The position numbers were made by a program, and so were the translations under genes. Positions 16,430-26,254 of a stretch of DNA of 64,000 nucleotides are shown here, in pieces; the first letter of the stretch is position 1; every line of letters starts with the position of its first letter. Origin of the DNA: Treponema sp. UBA792. GTDB lineage: Bacteria > Spirochaetota > Spirochaetia > Treponematales > Treponemataceae. The notes beneath the pieces are model-generated. The model searched no databases, was not told the origin of the DNA, and saw only the letters and a list, made by a program, of their open reading frames with translations. The stretch lies in assembly GCA_002296965.1 (NCBI GenBank), contig DBIW01000020.1:1-64000 (forward strand), in the 5' to 3' direction.

Positions 16430-19018
16430 TCAGACAACGCTGAATTTCAGCGCGCCGCCATCCGTGCCGACCGAAACCGTCGCTCCGTCAGGAATTTTCC
16501 CTGAGAGCAGTTCCCTCGCGAGCGGATTCTCAAGATAAGTCTGGACCGCCCTCTTTACCGGCCGCGCTCCCATCACCGGGTCGTATCCGCGTTCCGACAG
16601 GAAGTCCACCGCGCCTGCGTCAAATTCAAGCTTTATGCGCCTGTCTGCGAGCCTTGACGCGACCTTATCAAGCTGAATCCGGACGATGCTGCCGATGCAG
16701 TTCCTGTCCAGCTGCCGGAATGTCACGATCTCGTCGATTCGGTTAAGGAACTCAGGCCTGAATTTCTGCTTGAGCAGGGCATCTATTCTGTCCTTAAGCC
16801 CGTCAAGCTTCTCCTGCGTGTCTGCCTCAAGAATCAGATCGCTTCCCAGATTGCTGGTCATTATGATGATTGTATTCTTGAAGTCCACGACACGGCCCTG
16901 GCCGTCAGTAAGCCGGCCGTCATCCAAAACCTGAAGCAGAATATTGAACACATCAGGATGGGCCTTCTCGACCTCGTCAAACAGGACGACACTGTACGGT
17001 CTGCGGCGGACAGCCTCGGTAAGCTGGCCGCCCTCATCATAGCCGACATATCCCGGCGGCGCTCCGATAAGACGCGACACGCTGAATTTCTCCATATATT
17101 CGGTCATGTCTATTCGGGTCAGAGCCTTCTCGTCATTAAAAAGAAAATCCGCGAGAGTCTTGGCGAGCTCCGTCTTTCCGACACCTGTCGGTCCGATAAA
17201 CATAAAGCTGCCGAGAGGCCGGTTCGGATCGCTCAGACCCGACCTGTTGCGCCGAATCGCATCGGATACGACGCGCACAGCCTCATCCTGTCCGATAACA
17301 CGCCTGTGGAGGACATTCTCGAGATCCAGATATTTCTGCTTCTCGCCGGCGAGCATCTTCGCGACGGGGATTCCCGTCCAGGAACTGACCACACGGGCGA
17401 TGTCCTCCTCCGTAACCTCCTGCCTCAGCAGGGAATTCATTCCGCTGTCCTTCCGGCTGTCCTCTTCCATAACCGCATCGTCCAGCTGCTTCTGAAGAGC
17501 CGGAATCGTGCTGTACTTCAGCTCCGCGGCCTTCTCAAGATTGCCTTCACGTGTGAATTTCTCCTCATTGAACCGCGCCTGCTCAAGCTGCTCCTTAATG
17601 CTGCGGCTCCGGTCTATGCTCTGCTTCTCGTTCTGCCACTGGAGCTTCATCGCATCACGTTTGGCCGTATAATCAGCAAGCTCCTTCTCCAGCTTCTCAA
17701 GCCTTTCCTTCGAAGCCTCGTCATCCTCCTTTGAAAGTGACTGCCTCTCGATCTGAAGCTGCAGGATTTTACGCTCCGCCTGATCCAGCTCCGTAGGCTG
17801 GCTCTCTATCTCCATCTTCAGACGGCTTGCAGCCTCGTCAACAAGATCTATCGCCTTGTCCGGAAGAAAACGGTTGGTTATGTAGCGGTTCGACAGTGTC
17901 GCCGCGGCCACAAGCGCATCATCCTCTATGTGGACTCCGTGATGGATCTCATATTTCTCACGCAGTCCCCGGAGAATCGCTATGGTATCCTCCACGCTCG
18001 GCTCATTGCAGTACACCTGCTGGAAACGGCGCTCCAGGGCGGCATCCTTCTCGATGTATTTTCTATACTCGTCAAGTGTTGTCGCTCCGATCGCCCTGAG
18101 CTCGCCGCGTGCAAGAGCCGGCTTGAGCAGATTGGACGCATCCATGGAACCTTCCGACGCGCCTGCACCGACAAGCGTATGCAGCTCGTCGATAAACAGT
18201 ATTATCTGTCCGTCCGACTTCTGGACCTCGTTGATAAGCGCCTTCAGCCTCTCCTCGAATTCTCCGCGGAATTTCGCACCTGCCACAAGGGAACCAAGGT
18301 CAAGCGCAAGGACACGCTTGTTCTTCAGGCTTTCCGGAACGTCACCGGAGGCGATACGCCGCGCGAGCCCCTCAACTATAGCCGTCTTTCCGACTCCAGG
18401 CTCGCCTATTATCACAGGATTGTTCTTTGTCCTGCGGCACAGCACCTGCATCACGCGCCGGATCTCGTCGTCACGGCCGATGACAGGATCTATCTTGTCC
18501 TGTCTTGCCAGCGCAGTCAGATCACGCGTATATTTCTCAAGCGAGCGCACGGAACTCTCCGGATCCTGGGAATCCACGGTCTGATTTCCGCGGACCGCCT
18601 TGAGCGCATCCATTATGCCGGAATGTGTTATCCCGAATCCGCGGAGAATTTCTCCGGCCCGGCAGTCCGCCTCGGACATCGCCAGCAGGATATGCTCGGT
18701 GGACAGGAACTGGTCGTGCAAGGCGGACATCTCGTTCTCCGACTTCGCGAGAATCCGCTGCATGTCATTCGAGAACACGACGCTCGAATTGCCCTTCACC
18801 TGCGGATATGTGTCAACCGCATCCTTGACTTTCCTGATAAGCTCCGCGACAGGAACTCCTATTCTCTCCACAATCGGGGCCACAAGCCCGTCCTTCTGCT
18901 CAAGAAGCGCCTCCAGTACATGCTCCGCTCCGATTTCGCTCTGATCCTTTTTCAGGGCGATAGAGCTTGCCTCCTGAAGCGCTTCCTGTGATTTGATAGT
19001 ATAATTCTCGTATCCCAT
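16430..19018 (-). CDS. clpB: ATP-dependent chaperone ClpB
   Basis: ClpB is a hexameric disaggregase that works with DnaK on aggregated proteins. This protein of about 862 residues has the Clp N-domain repeats, a first AAA+ module with GEPGVGKT, the long coiled-coil middle domain that separates ClpB from ClpA and ClpC, and a second AAA+ module with GPTGVGKT and the conserved FLNRIDE. The start at 19018 (MGYENYTIK) sits behind GAAAGGAA; the frame continues 12 codons upstream. Possible promoter boxes TTGTTG and TATTTA lie upstream; I see no CIRCE element. Confidence 0.97.
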   Translation of the reverse strand: MGYENYTIKSQEALQEASSIALKKDQSEIGAEHVLEALLEQKDGLVAPIVERIGVPVAELIRKVKDAVDTYPQVKGNSSVVFSNDMQRILAKSENEMSALHDQFLSTEHILLAMSEADCRAGEILRGFGITHSGIMDALKAVRGNQTVDSQDPESSVRSLEKYTRDLTALARQDKIDPVIGRDDEIRRVMQVLCRRTKNNPVIIGEPGVGKTAIVEGLARRIASGDVPESLKNKRVLALDLGSLVAGAKFRGEFEERLKALINEVQKSDGQIILFIDELHTLVGAGASEGSMDASNLLKPALARGELRAIGATTLDEYRKYIEKDAALERRFQQVYCNEPSVEDTIAILRGLREKYEIHHGVHIEDDALVAAATLSNRYITNRFLPDKAIDLVDEAASRLKMEIESQPTELDQAERKILQLQIERQSLSKEDDEASKERLEKLEKELADYTAKRDAMKLQWQNEKQSIDRSRSIKEQLEQARFNEEKFTREGNLEKAAELKYSTIPALQKQLDDAVMEEDSRKDSGMNSLLRQEVTEEDIARVVSSWTGIPVAKMLAGEKQKYLDLENVLHRRVIGQDEAVRVVSDAIRRNRSGLSDPNRPLGSFMFIGPTGVGKTELAKTLADFLFNDEKALTRIDMTEYMEKFSVSRLIGAPPGYVGYDEGGQLTEAVRRRPYSVVLFDEVEKAHPDVFNILLQVLDDGRLTDGQGRVVDFKNTIIIMTSNLGSDLILEADTQEKLDGLKDRIDALLKQKFRPEFLNRIDEIVTFRQLDRNCIGSIVRIQLDKVASRLADRRIKLEFDAGAVDFLSERGYDPVMGARPVKRAVQTYLENPLARELLSGKIPDGATVSVGTDGGALKFSVV

Positions 19019-19207
19019 AGTACTTTTCCTTTCAGATAAAGAAAATAAATACAAAAATCCGGGAATTCAACAAATTTCGTCAATAAAGCGGGAAAAAATG
19101 ATTTTATCTAAAGAAAATTCAGGGCGCTTTATCCCGTCCGTCTCCGGAATTCCGAGAAATGAACGAACCTTCGGGCTGAGCATCCGGGGATGCGCGCTCC
19201 GGGCGAA

Positions 19208-20242
19208 TCAGTTCCCTGAACCGGAGATGTCGCGCACGGAATCCCTTATCACAAGGGAGCCGCCCACAAGATGCCGTCCCTTTATATACGGCTGGCCTGT
19301 TATCTTCTTTATTATGAGATCCGCCGCTATGCTTGCGGTGTCCTCCGGGCGTATGTAAACGGTCGTCAGCTTAACGTCAAGCCGGTTCTGTCCGATATAA
19401 TTGTCAAACCCGGTGACCGAAATGTCATCAGGAACGGAATATCCGCTCTGCTGCAGCTCCTCTATCAGGGTCATCGCCGTCTCGTCGCAGTTGCAGACAA
19501 ACGCCGTCGGCATGTCATTCACAGGAAGCTCTATCGGAATTTTTCCGCCCTTGCTGTCACGGTCGTTGATTATGTCCGACTTCGAGACCTCAAGGTCATT
19601 CTCAAGAAGCGCCTTCTGAAATCCCATGAAGCGGTCGCGGATCGAGGTGGTGGCATCGAAATTTCCGACAAAACGCAGCCTGCGGTGTCCCTGCGAAATC
19701 ACATAGCTTGTCAGCATATACGAGCAGTAATAGTCATCGTTCGAGACGCAGTCCAGATTCGTGCGGCTGGTGTAGAAATCAAGAAGGATGAAATTCTTGT
19801 AGACAGAATCTATGACATCAAGATAGTCAGTACTTATCTGACCGAGGATGATTATCCCGTCAACCTTGCCGTCCTGAATCATGCGCGGCAGCACAAGATT
19901 GTCCTCGTCATCCTGAGAGAGCAGCTCCATTATCGAATAGTAATTATGGTCAAGAAGCTCGGTGGAGAGGAAATTGAACAGATACCAGTAGAATGACAGG
20001 CTGGGCGAGAAAAACCTTGACGGAATCAGAATTCCAATATTGCCGGTTATCTTCGCACCGGAATTTTTTGAATATGAGGTGCGCCTGACCTGATACCCCA
20101 TCTCATCGGCAAGCTCCTTGATTTTTTTCCTGAGGTCATCACCGACTCCGTCCTTGTTGGAGAGCGCCTTTGACACAGTCACCGTGCTTATGTTCAGTTT
20201 TTCCGCAATATCCGAAAGCCTGATTTTACTGTTCTTCGCCAT
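19208..20242 (-). CDS. LacI family transcriptional regulator
   Basis: This 344-residue protein has the LacI helix-turn-helix and hinge (IRLSDIAEKLNISTVTVSKALS, then GYQVRR) and a periplasmic-binding-protein-like ligand domain (about 65-340) with NDDYYCSYMLTSYVISQGH and a late DISVTGFDNYIG. LacI proteins usually sense a sugar. No transporter or sugar gene is adjacent, so the ligand and regulon cannot be inferred; the GH95 gene lies 3 kb away. The start has no Shine-Dalgarno sequence, and TATATT ends six bases before it. Confidence 0.93.
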   Translation of the reverse strand: MAKNSKIRLSDIAEKLNISTVTVSKALSNKDGVGDDLRKKIKELADEMGYQVRRTSYSKNSGAKITGNIGILIPSRFFSPSLSFYWYLFNFLSTELLDHNYYSIMELLSQDDEDNLVLPRMIQDGKVDGIIILGQISTDYLDVIDSVYKNFILLDFYTSRTNLDCVSNDDYYCSYMLTSYVISQGHRRLRFVGNFDATTSIRDRFMGFQKALLENDLEVSKSDIINDRDSKGGKIPIELPVNDMPTAFVCNCDETAMTLIEELQQSGYSVPDDISVTGFDNYIGQNRLDVKLTTVYIRPEDTASIAADLIIKKITGQPYIKGRHLVGGSLVIRDSVRDISGSGN

Positions 20243-20248
20243 TATTAG

Positions 20249-20254
20249 AATATA
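20249..20254 (-). promoter_or_regulatory. -10 box of the lacI-family gene, leaderless geometry
   Basis: TATATT on the minus strand ends six bases before the ATG at 20242, with a TTGTTT 16 bases upstream as a possible -35. Confidence 0.5.
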
Positions 20255-20323
20255 TATTCATTTAGGTAAAAAAACAACATTTTAACATAAAAAGAGATGA
20301 AGTTTTAATTAAAAACAAAACTA

Positions 20324-20355
20324 AAAAAGGCCGCCGCAGACATACCGCAGCAGCC
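20324..20355 (-). terminator. Intrinsic terminator after the SPOR-protein gene
   Basis: On the minus strand, arms GGCTGCTGCGG and CTGCGGCGGCC form an 11-pair stem with three wobble pairs, followed by TTTTTT. It lies 24 bases after the stop of the SPOR-protein gene. Confidence 0.85.
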
Positions 20356-20379
20356 TCTTGATGCGCGCATAAGAAACGC

Positions 20380-22290
20380 TTATTTTATTTTCCTGAGGAA
20401 TGCGTCCTTGAATCCGTAGCTTCTGAAACGCTCAAGAACCGCGCCATACTCGTCCATCGAAAGCGGCCCGACCATAACCTGAAGGGCTGCCCCGGACGAA
20501 AGCGGGACGACCGCCATCGGATAATTTCCGCTGTATTTCTCTATTATGCCCATTATGTTCAGCTCATCCTTCAGAACGGCGATCTGAATATAATATGAGC
20601 CGCGGCTGAGTTCACCGAGCGACGGAACAAGATATTTTCCGTAAGCCGGTCCATCCTGAATTCCGCCGCCGGAATCACCGTCCGAGGCAGAAGCTTCCGC
20701 ATCAGGCTCCAGACTTTCCTCCGTGACAGCGACATCCCCGGAAGCCTCCGAATCCGCGCCATCCGTTGTGACCTCCGGATTCAAAGCCGGTTCAGGCGGA
20801 TTGTCCGCAGCAGGAACAAGGATTATCGCATCATAAGTCTCGTCAAATTCAACCGCATCCTCAACGCCGTCATCATCACCGCCGGAAACGTCTTCCTCCG
20901 CCACAGTCTCATCCTCCGGCATGACACCGGTCTCCTCTGCGGCTGTCTCCCCGGAATCCCCGGCCGGAGTCTCGTCCCGGACAGCAGGAATTTCCTCCGC
21001 AGGCTCCGGAACGGATTCTTCCGGAATGTCATCCTCCGGCTCTGGTTCCGCCGCAGGAAGCTCGTCATCCACAGGCTCAGGCTCAATCTCGTCGTATGGC
21101 TCGGAAGCCGGAATATCCTCAGTGTCCGGCTCTGGCTCCGGCGTCATGTCAGGCTCCTCGCCGCAAGGCTCCTGAACCGCATCATCATGCTCATCGAAAG
21201 GTTCGGGAGCGACCAGTTCCTCAGCCGGCAGCTCGCCGTCATCCGGAATCTCATCTTCCGTGACCGGCTCGTCATCCGCCGGGGCTTCTGTTTCAACTGA
21301 ATTCTCCGCGCCGTCTCCGTCATCAAAGACATCCGCCTCCACCGACTCGGAGACAAGCGGACTCTCGTCAGGCTCCGCGGCCTGCTCCTCCGGAGGAATC
21401 TCCTGTTCGGGAGCGGAATCCCCGCTGTAGAAATCCTGGTCAGGAACCACAGCCTCGTTGGCAGGAGCCTCCTCCTCTTCGCAGGATTCCGGCGCGGCTT
21501 CGGACGGCTGCACGGCAAGGTCATCATCAGGAACAAATTCCTCCTCGCTTGGAGGCTCCGTCTCCTCGTAAGAAGGCGCGCTATCCTCCGGAACGGCAGG
21601 AACAGGCTCCTCCTCCGCTGGAACATATTCCTCAGCACCAGAACCGTTCTCGCCGGCCTCCGCCTCCGGGCTTTCATTTGCCGCCGTCTCCGTGCCACCG
21701 TCATCCGCATCTGAGTCGGTTTCAGCAGAATCCGGCTCAGCCTCAGGAGAGTCGTCCTCTGCTGCGGACCGCTCGGCCTCCTCAGGCAGATTTTCACCGG
21801 CGAAAGCATCCCTCTCCTCAATGTCATCGTCAATTATGTCCGTTCCGCCCTCGTCAGCCGCATTCTGTCCGTCGCCGTCCTGCTCCGCGGATGTGTCCGG
21901 CTCCGTACCAGCCGGCTTCGCAAGCATTGCCGAACCGTACACACGGCCGTCCTGACTGGAGCGTTTCGTTATCTTCACAATATTATTTGAATCCCTGTCC
22001 ATGCCGAGCGCGGCGGCGGCTTCCGGAGAAAGCATGATCGCAACGCCCTCGGAAGGATCAAGCGCGCCGATCACAAGAAGATCGGCAGTGCTGCTGCCGG
22101 AAATTCCTGTAACGCTGAGCACGTCTCCAGGCAGATAACCTACAGCCTTCGCGAAAAGTCCCTGCGGAAAAACGCCGTCCTCGACGACAACAGCCCTTCC
22201 GTCCAGCGAAGTGCTGAAAGACGCGAACACAAGGCCGCACAGGACGACGGCAAAAAGCCTCGAAATTTCTCTCATTCTCTTATGTATCAT
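20380..22290 (-). CDS. Secreted acidic protein with C-terminal SPOR domain
   Basis: This 636-residue protein has an N-terminal signal (about 5-31) and a small folded region (about 35-120), then nearly 400 residues (about 125-530) made mostly of Glu, Asp, Pro and Ala. It ends in a SPOR-like domain (about 555-636, YYIQIAVLKDE and VMVGPL). SPOR domains bind septal peptidoglycan stripped of stem peptides, so the protein probably sits in the periplasm at the division site. The acidic region is a likely disordered spacer. The start overlaps the stop of the upstream secreted protein by four bases. The ribosome binding site of this gene is not clear; ATG at codon 6 is an alternative start. Confidence 0.75.
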   Translation of the reverse strand: MIHKRMREISRLFAVVLCGLVFASFSTSLDGRAVVVEDGVFPQGLFAKAVGYLPGDVLSVTGISGSSTADLLVIGALDPSEGVAIMLSPEAAAALGMDRDSNNIVKITKRSSQDGRVYGSAMLAKPAGTEPDTSAEQDGDGQNAADEGGTDIIDDDIEERDAFAGENLPEEAERSAAEDDSPEAEPDSAETDSDADDGGTETAANESPEAEAGENGSGAEEYVPAEEEPVPAVPEDSAPSYEETEPPSEEEFVPDDDLAVQPSEAAPESCEEEEAPANEAVVPDQDFYSGDSAPEQEIPPEEQAAEPDESPLVSESVEADVFDDGDGAENSVETEAPADDEPVTEDEIPDDGELPAEELVAPEPFDEHDDAVQEPCGEEPDMTPEPEPDTEDIPASEPYDEIEPEPVDDELPAAEPEPEDDIPEESVPEPAEEIPAVRDETPAGDSGETAAEETGVMPEDETVAEEDVSGGDDDGVEDAVEFDETYDAIILVPAADNPPEPALNPEVTTDGADSEASGDVAVTEESLEPDAEASASDGDSGGGIQDGPAYGKYLVPSLGELSRGSYYIQIAVLKDELNIMGIIEKYSGNYPMAVVPLSSGAALQVMVGPLSMDEYGAVLERFRSYGFKDAFLRKIK

Positions 22291-22817
22291 ATCTGACCAT
22301 CCTTAGGGTTTCTTTTTATCGCTTTTTTTATATCAGCCACCAGTCCGGCAAAAAGCCCGTCTCCGGAGGAATTCCGGTTCTTTTTGCGGAGAAGGCGCTC
22401 ATACTCCGGTTCTACGGCGGATTTTCCGGAAGTCCGTCTGCCCGTTGCGACCGAGACGACGGAATATTCTATGTCATTCAGAACCGGAGATGTTTTTCCG
22501 GCGGAATCCTGATCCGGTCTGAAGTAAAGCCTGACCTGGACAAAATAATCCGAACAGCCGTCAGCGGCATCATCAAATCCGATTTTCCACAGGCTCTCAT
22601 CCTGAGCCGCCGAAGATGACACGGCAGCCGGAGAATTCGTGACGATGAATCCGCTGTCAAAGAATCCGGTCAGAAGCCCGTCCTCCACAAGAAGACTCTG
22701 CTCGCCGACCTTTCCGCCCGCGGACTCGTCATGCTGCACGACCTGAAAAGAAATCTGGCTTGCCGGACAGACTGCACATAGCAGCATGAAAAGCAGCACA
22801 AATCTTGTTTTCCCCAT
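22287..22817 (-). CDS. Secreted protein of unknown function, coupled to the SPOR gene
   Basis: This protein of about 176 residues begins with a signal peptide (GKTRFVLLFMLLCAVCPAS). The mature part is rich in strand-like segments, and a basic tail (KAIKRNPKDG) ends it. I do not recognise the family. The start at 22817 lies six bases after AGGTGG; the frame runs 22 codons further upstream, a weaker choice. It overlaps the SPOR gene by four bases, so the two are translationally coupled and probably act together in the envelope. It diverges from the NusG paralogue. Confidence 0.7.
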   Translation of the reverse strand: MGKTRFVLLFMLLCAVCPASQISFQVVQHDESAGGKVGEQSLLVEDGLLTGFFDSGFIVTNSPAAVSSSAAQDESLWKIGFDDAADGCSDYFVQVRLYFRPDQDSAGKTSPVLNDIEYSVVSVATGRRTSGKSAVEPEYERLLRKKNRNSSGDGLFAGLVADIKKAIKRNPKDGQI

Positions 22818-22921
22818 CAGTTTCCACCTTTTGTTTGATAATCGGAGTCTGAAATGCACTTGTTTAGAAGTATTTTTTTTCAAGATTGAAGAAAATCCGC
22901 TTCTATGGTAAAGTCTTTCTC

Positions 22922-23452
22922 ATGTTTTATTATGCCGCACAGATAAGCTCGCGCAACGAGCAGAAATTCTCGCAGCTTGCAGATGAGCTTGTCAGGATGC
23001 AGGACATAGCGGGAAGGACAATCTATCTCCAGCGGAAAATGATAATCCGGAGGCAGGGAAAGACAATGTGCGAGCTTCAGCCTGTGTTTCCCGGATATGT
23101 GTTTTTTGAGTTCCAGGAAAGGATGGGAGACTGTCTGTGCGGAATGATAAGCCGGCTCAAATATTTCCAGCGTTTTCTTCCGAACAATCTGGAGCGGGAG
23201 GAGATTTCGGGACGTGACCTTGCCCTCCTCGGTCATTTTCTTGAATTCGGATCAGTGATGGATGTATCAAAAGCCTCGTTCGACGAGAACAACAGGATAA
23301 GAATAGCGTCCGGGCCGCTGCACGGACTTGAGGGAAACATAATAAAAGTGGACAGGCGCAAGAGACGCGTAAAAATCCGCTTCACGTTCCAGGACTCCGA
23401 CATGACAGTCGATCTGTCCTATGAGGAAATAGAGAAAATCCCGGAAAAATAA
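22922..23452 (+). CDS. NusG-family transcription antitermination protein (specialised paralogue)
   Basis: This protein of about 176 residues has the NusG N-terminal domain (YYAAQISSRNEQKFSQ, later PVFPGYVFFEF) and a C-terminal KOW domain (SGPLHGLEGNIIKVDRRKRRVKIRF). NusG binds RNA polymerase and changes pausing and termination. It opens a run of surface-glycan-type genes, and specialised NusG paralogues (RfaH, UpxY, LoaP) often sit at the head of long polysaccharide operons and help transcription through them. That role is inferred. ATG at 22922 is chosen because family similarity begins there; no good Shine-Dalgarno sequence is present. Confidence 0.85.
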   Translation: MFYYAAQISSRNEQKFSQLADELVRMQDIAGRTIYLQRKMIIRRQGKTMCELQPVFPGYVFFEFQERMGDCLCGMISRLKYFQRFLPNNLEREEISGRDLALLGHFLEFGSVMDVSKASFDENNRIRIASGPLHGLEGNIIKVDRRKRRVKIRFTFQDSDMTVDLSYEEIEKIPEK

Positions 23453-23459
23453 CTTGAAT

Positions 23460-24980
23460 ATGGAAAACGGCCTTATTATGGAAAAGAATGTCTACATCAT
23501 AGGAGCAGGATTCGCCGGACAGACGATAGCCGATGACATAAAAAGGAAGAAAGTGTTCGGCAGGGTCGCCGCGTTTCTTGACGACGACAAGTCGCTTATA
23601 GGCACGGAGGCGGACGGAATTCCGGTGCTGGGACCGATAGACAACATCGCCAACATTCTGAGGAATTCCGAGACGGACGAGGCGATAATCGCGATACCAA
23701 GCGCTCCGGTCGAACGCATAAGGGAAATCTACGACGTGCTCAGGAAGAACAGGTTCTCCCATATAAAAATACTTCCGGGAATAAGCCAGGTCATAGACGG
23801 AACCGCACATTTTGTACAGGCAAGGGAAATTGATCCGCTTGATATTCTCGGCCGCACGCAGATTACGATTCCCCTAAAGGAAAGCCTGTCATATCTGCGC
23901 GGAAAGCGTGTCCTCATAACCGGCGCCGGAGGCTCGATCGGATCGGAGCTTGCGAGACAGCTTCTTTCCGGCGGCGCGGAACGGCTGTATCTGTTCGGGC
24001 ACGGCGAGAATTCAATCTGCGGAATATTCCGGGAGCTGCGGGTTCTCCAGGCTGAGGGGGTCGGCGAGAAAGCCTCCATCGTCCCGATAATCGGGGACAT
24101 GAAGGACCGCAGCTACACGGACTACATAATAGAAAAAACAAGATGCGATGTCATATTCCACTGCGCAGCATATAAGCATGTTCCGATGATGGAGGAGAAT
24201 CCGGTCGCGGCGGTTGAGAACAACGTGTTCGGAACAAAGAATCTGCTTGATGCGGCCGTGAGGCACGGAACGGAGCGTTTCGTACTGATCTCAACGGACA
24301 AGGCGGTAAGCCCGGTATCTGTATATGGAGTGTCCAAGCTGCTGTGCGAGAAGCTCGTTCTGGATGCCGCCGCAAAAGCGCACGGAAATCAGGCGATAAT
24401 GTTCGTCAGGTTCGGGAATGTTCTCGGCTCAAGAGGCTCCATCCTGCCGCTTTTCATGGAGCAGATAAAGAACGGAGGTCCGGTGACCGTGACGGACAGA
24501 CGGATGGAGCGTTTCTTCATGACGATTCCGGAAGCCTGCTCGCTTGTGCTTCAGACCGGGGGCATGGGGAAAAACGGAGCATCCTACCTTCTTGACATGG
24601 GAGAGCCGCTGAATATTCTTGAGCTTGCCGAGCAGATTATAAAATTCAGTGGTCTTGAACCTTACCGCGACATCGACATAAAGATTGTCGGGGCGAGAAA
24701 AGGTGAAAGACTTACCGAACCGCTATGGCTGGAATCAGAACATCCCGTGCCGACCGAATATCCGAAAATTCTCCGCCTTGAGAATCATCCCGTCGCGGCC
24801 GAGAAGCTCGGAGGAATTCTCTCCGAGCTTGAGCCTGTATGCAGATCCGTTGCAGGAAAGGAAGACTTTTACCGCAACAAGAACCATCTTCTGGCTGTTC
24901 TGCGTAGGGAATTTCCCTCGCTGGAGGAATTCTACGGTCTGTGCGGAAATGACGGGCAGCAGAGAACCGACCTGCTGTGA
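23460..24980 (+). CDS. CapD/FlaA1-type nucleotide-sugar 4,6-dehydratase, soluble form
   Basis: This protein of about 506 residues has two Rossmann units. The N-terminal CoA-binding-like unit (YIIGAGFAGQT) is followed by a dehydratase domain with the nucleotide loop (ITGAGGSIGSE), the STDKAV strand and a YGVSK motif. Related enzymes (PglF, WbpM) remove water from UDP-N-acetylglucosamine to make a 4-keto-6-deoxy sugar. Those carry four N-terminal membrane helices, which this protein lacks. The YxxxK form is that of classical SDR enzymes; many FlaA1 relatives have a Met in place of the Tyr. It starts seven bases after the NusG gene. TTG at 23454 and ATG at 23478 are alternative starts. The next gene is an aminotransferase, the usual partner. 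Confidence 0.88.
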   Translation: MENGLIMEKNVYIIGAGFAGQTIADDIKRKKVFGRVAAFLDDDKSLIGTEADGIPVLGPIDNIANILRNSETDEAIIAIPSAPVERIREIYDVLRKNRFSHIKILPGISQVIDGTAHFVQAREIDPLDILGRTQITIPLKESLSYLRGKRVLITGAGGSIGSELARQLLSGGAERLYLFGHGENSICGIFRELRVLQAEGVGEKASIVPIIGDMKDRSYTDYIIEKTRCDVIFHCAAYKHVPMMEENPVAAVENNVFGTKNLLDAAVRHGTERFVLISTDKAVSPVSVYGVSKLLCEKLVLDAAAKAHGNQAIMFVRFGNVLGSRGSILPLFMEQIKNGGPVTVTDRRMERFFMTIPEACSLVLQTGGMGKNGASYLLDMGEPLNILELAEQIIKFSGLEPYRDIDIKIVGARKGERLTEPLWLESEHPVPTEYPKILRLENHPVAAEKLGGILSELEPVCRSVAGKEDFYRNKNHLLAVLRREFPSLEEFYGLCGNDGQQRTDLL

Positions 24981-25009
24981 CAGATAAATGTGTTTTTACG
25001 GAGCATTTT

Positions 25010-26254
25010 ATGGCAGAAGATAAAATCAGAGTTCCCTTCCACAGGGCATCAATAACAGAGGCTGAGGAGAATGCCGTTCTTGACGTCCTCCGCTCAGGAT
25101 GGCTCACGACAGGCAAGAGGACGCTTGAATTTGAAAGGAAATTCTCCGAGGCGGTGACCGAGAAGGACGGAGGCGCGACAGAATCCGTGAGGACGGCAAG
25201 AAAATCCATCGGTCTGACGGACGCGCCTGTCAAAAGCCTTGCCGTAAACAGCAACACCAGCGGAATGCTGCTCGCGATGGAAGCCTGCGGTGTCGGCCCC
25301 GGAAAATCAGTGCTGACGACACCATACACCTTTGTATCGACGGCAGCCTGCGCCCGCCATCTGGGAGCGGACGTGGTTTTCGCCGACATAGAAAAGGACA
25401 GCTACAGCATAGATCCCGGCAGCATAGAAAGAATTCTCAGCAATGACACCGGACACAAAATCGCGGCCGTAGTTCCTGTGCATGTCGGAGGAAACGTCTG
25501 CCGGATGGACAGAATCTGCGCCGCCGCGAAAAAACACGGGGCGGCGGTCATTGAGGATGCCGCCCACGCGTTTCCCTCCCCGACTTCCCTGGGATATGCG
25601 GGAACAGTCGGAGACGCAGGGGTATTCTCATTCTACGCGACAAAGACAATCACAACTGCCGAAGGCGGAATGGTCTGCACAAGAAATCCGGAGCTGGCGC
25701 GCCGCATGGAGACAATGCGGATGCACGGAATGGACAGAACGACCTGGGACAGATACACGTCTCCTCGCGCGTCATGGGAATATGACATCGTGGCTCCGGG
25801 CTACAAATTCAATCTGCCCGACATCCTCTCGGCAATCGGAATCTGCCAGCTTGAGCGTGCGGAGCGCTTCCACAGCAGAAGAAAAGCCACCGCCGAAAAA
25901 TACAACAGGGCCTTCTCCGGTATGGATTTTGTCAGCCTGCCGCCCGACGGACAGGGAAATTCATGGCATCTGTATCTTCTGAGGCTCGTGCCTGAAAAGC
26001 TGCGCATCTCAAGGCAGGAATTCGCCGGAAAGCTCCAGCAGGCAGGAATCGGGATTTCCGTGCATTTCATTCCGCTCTTCCATTTCAGCTACTGGAAGGC
26101 GCTTTATCCGGACTTTACCGCGGAGAATTTTCCGAACGCGGAGCGTCAGTATTCACGGACAATATCAATCCCGATCTGGCCGGACATGACGGACAGCGAT
26201 TCGGATCTTGTGATCGAGACGGTAGCACGCATAGGAAAGGAAAACCATGCCTAG
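25010..26254 (+). CDS. DegT/DnrJ/EryC1 family sugar aminotransferase
   Basis: This protein of about 414 residues is a PLP-dependent aminotransferase that usually aminates keto-sugars on nucleotide carriers. The PLP lysine lies in FYATKTITTAEGGM and the ring-stacking region is EDAAHAF. With the dehydratase next door it would make a UDP-4-amino-sugar. About 20 extra residues between GWLTTG and NSNTSG carry no known motif. The start at 25010 follows CGGAGC; a GTG at 24977 overlapping the stop of the previous gene is the alternative. The stop overlaps the next gene by eight bases. Confidence 0.9.
   Translation: MAEDKIRVPFHRASITEAEENAVLDVLRSGWLTTGKRTLEFERKFSEAVTEKDGGATESVRTARKSIGLTDAPVKSLAVNSNTSGMLLAMEACGVGPGKSVLTTPYTFVSTAACARHLGADVVFADIEKDSYSIDPGSIERILSNDTGHKIAAVVPVHVGGNVCRMDRICAAAKKHGAAVIEDAAHAFPSPTSLGYAGTVGDAGVFSFYATKTITTAEGGMVCTRNPELARRMETMRMHGMDRTTWDRYTSPRASWEYDIVAPGYKFNLPDILSAIGICQLERAERFHSRRKATAEKYNRAFSGMDFVSLPPDGQGNSWHLYLLRLVPEKLRISRQEFAGKLQQAGIGISVHFIPLFHFSYWKALYPDFTAENFPNAERQYSRTISIPIWPDMTDSDSDLVIETVARIGKENHA

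Noticed and set aside
21144..21833. Arg-rich open frames opposite or out of frame with the acidic SPOR protein
   Set aside because: They are shadows of Glu/Asp/Pro-rich coding sequence: no ribosome binding site and no sensible protein.
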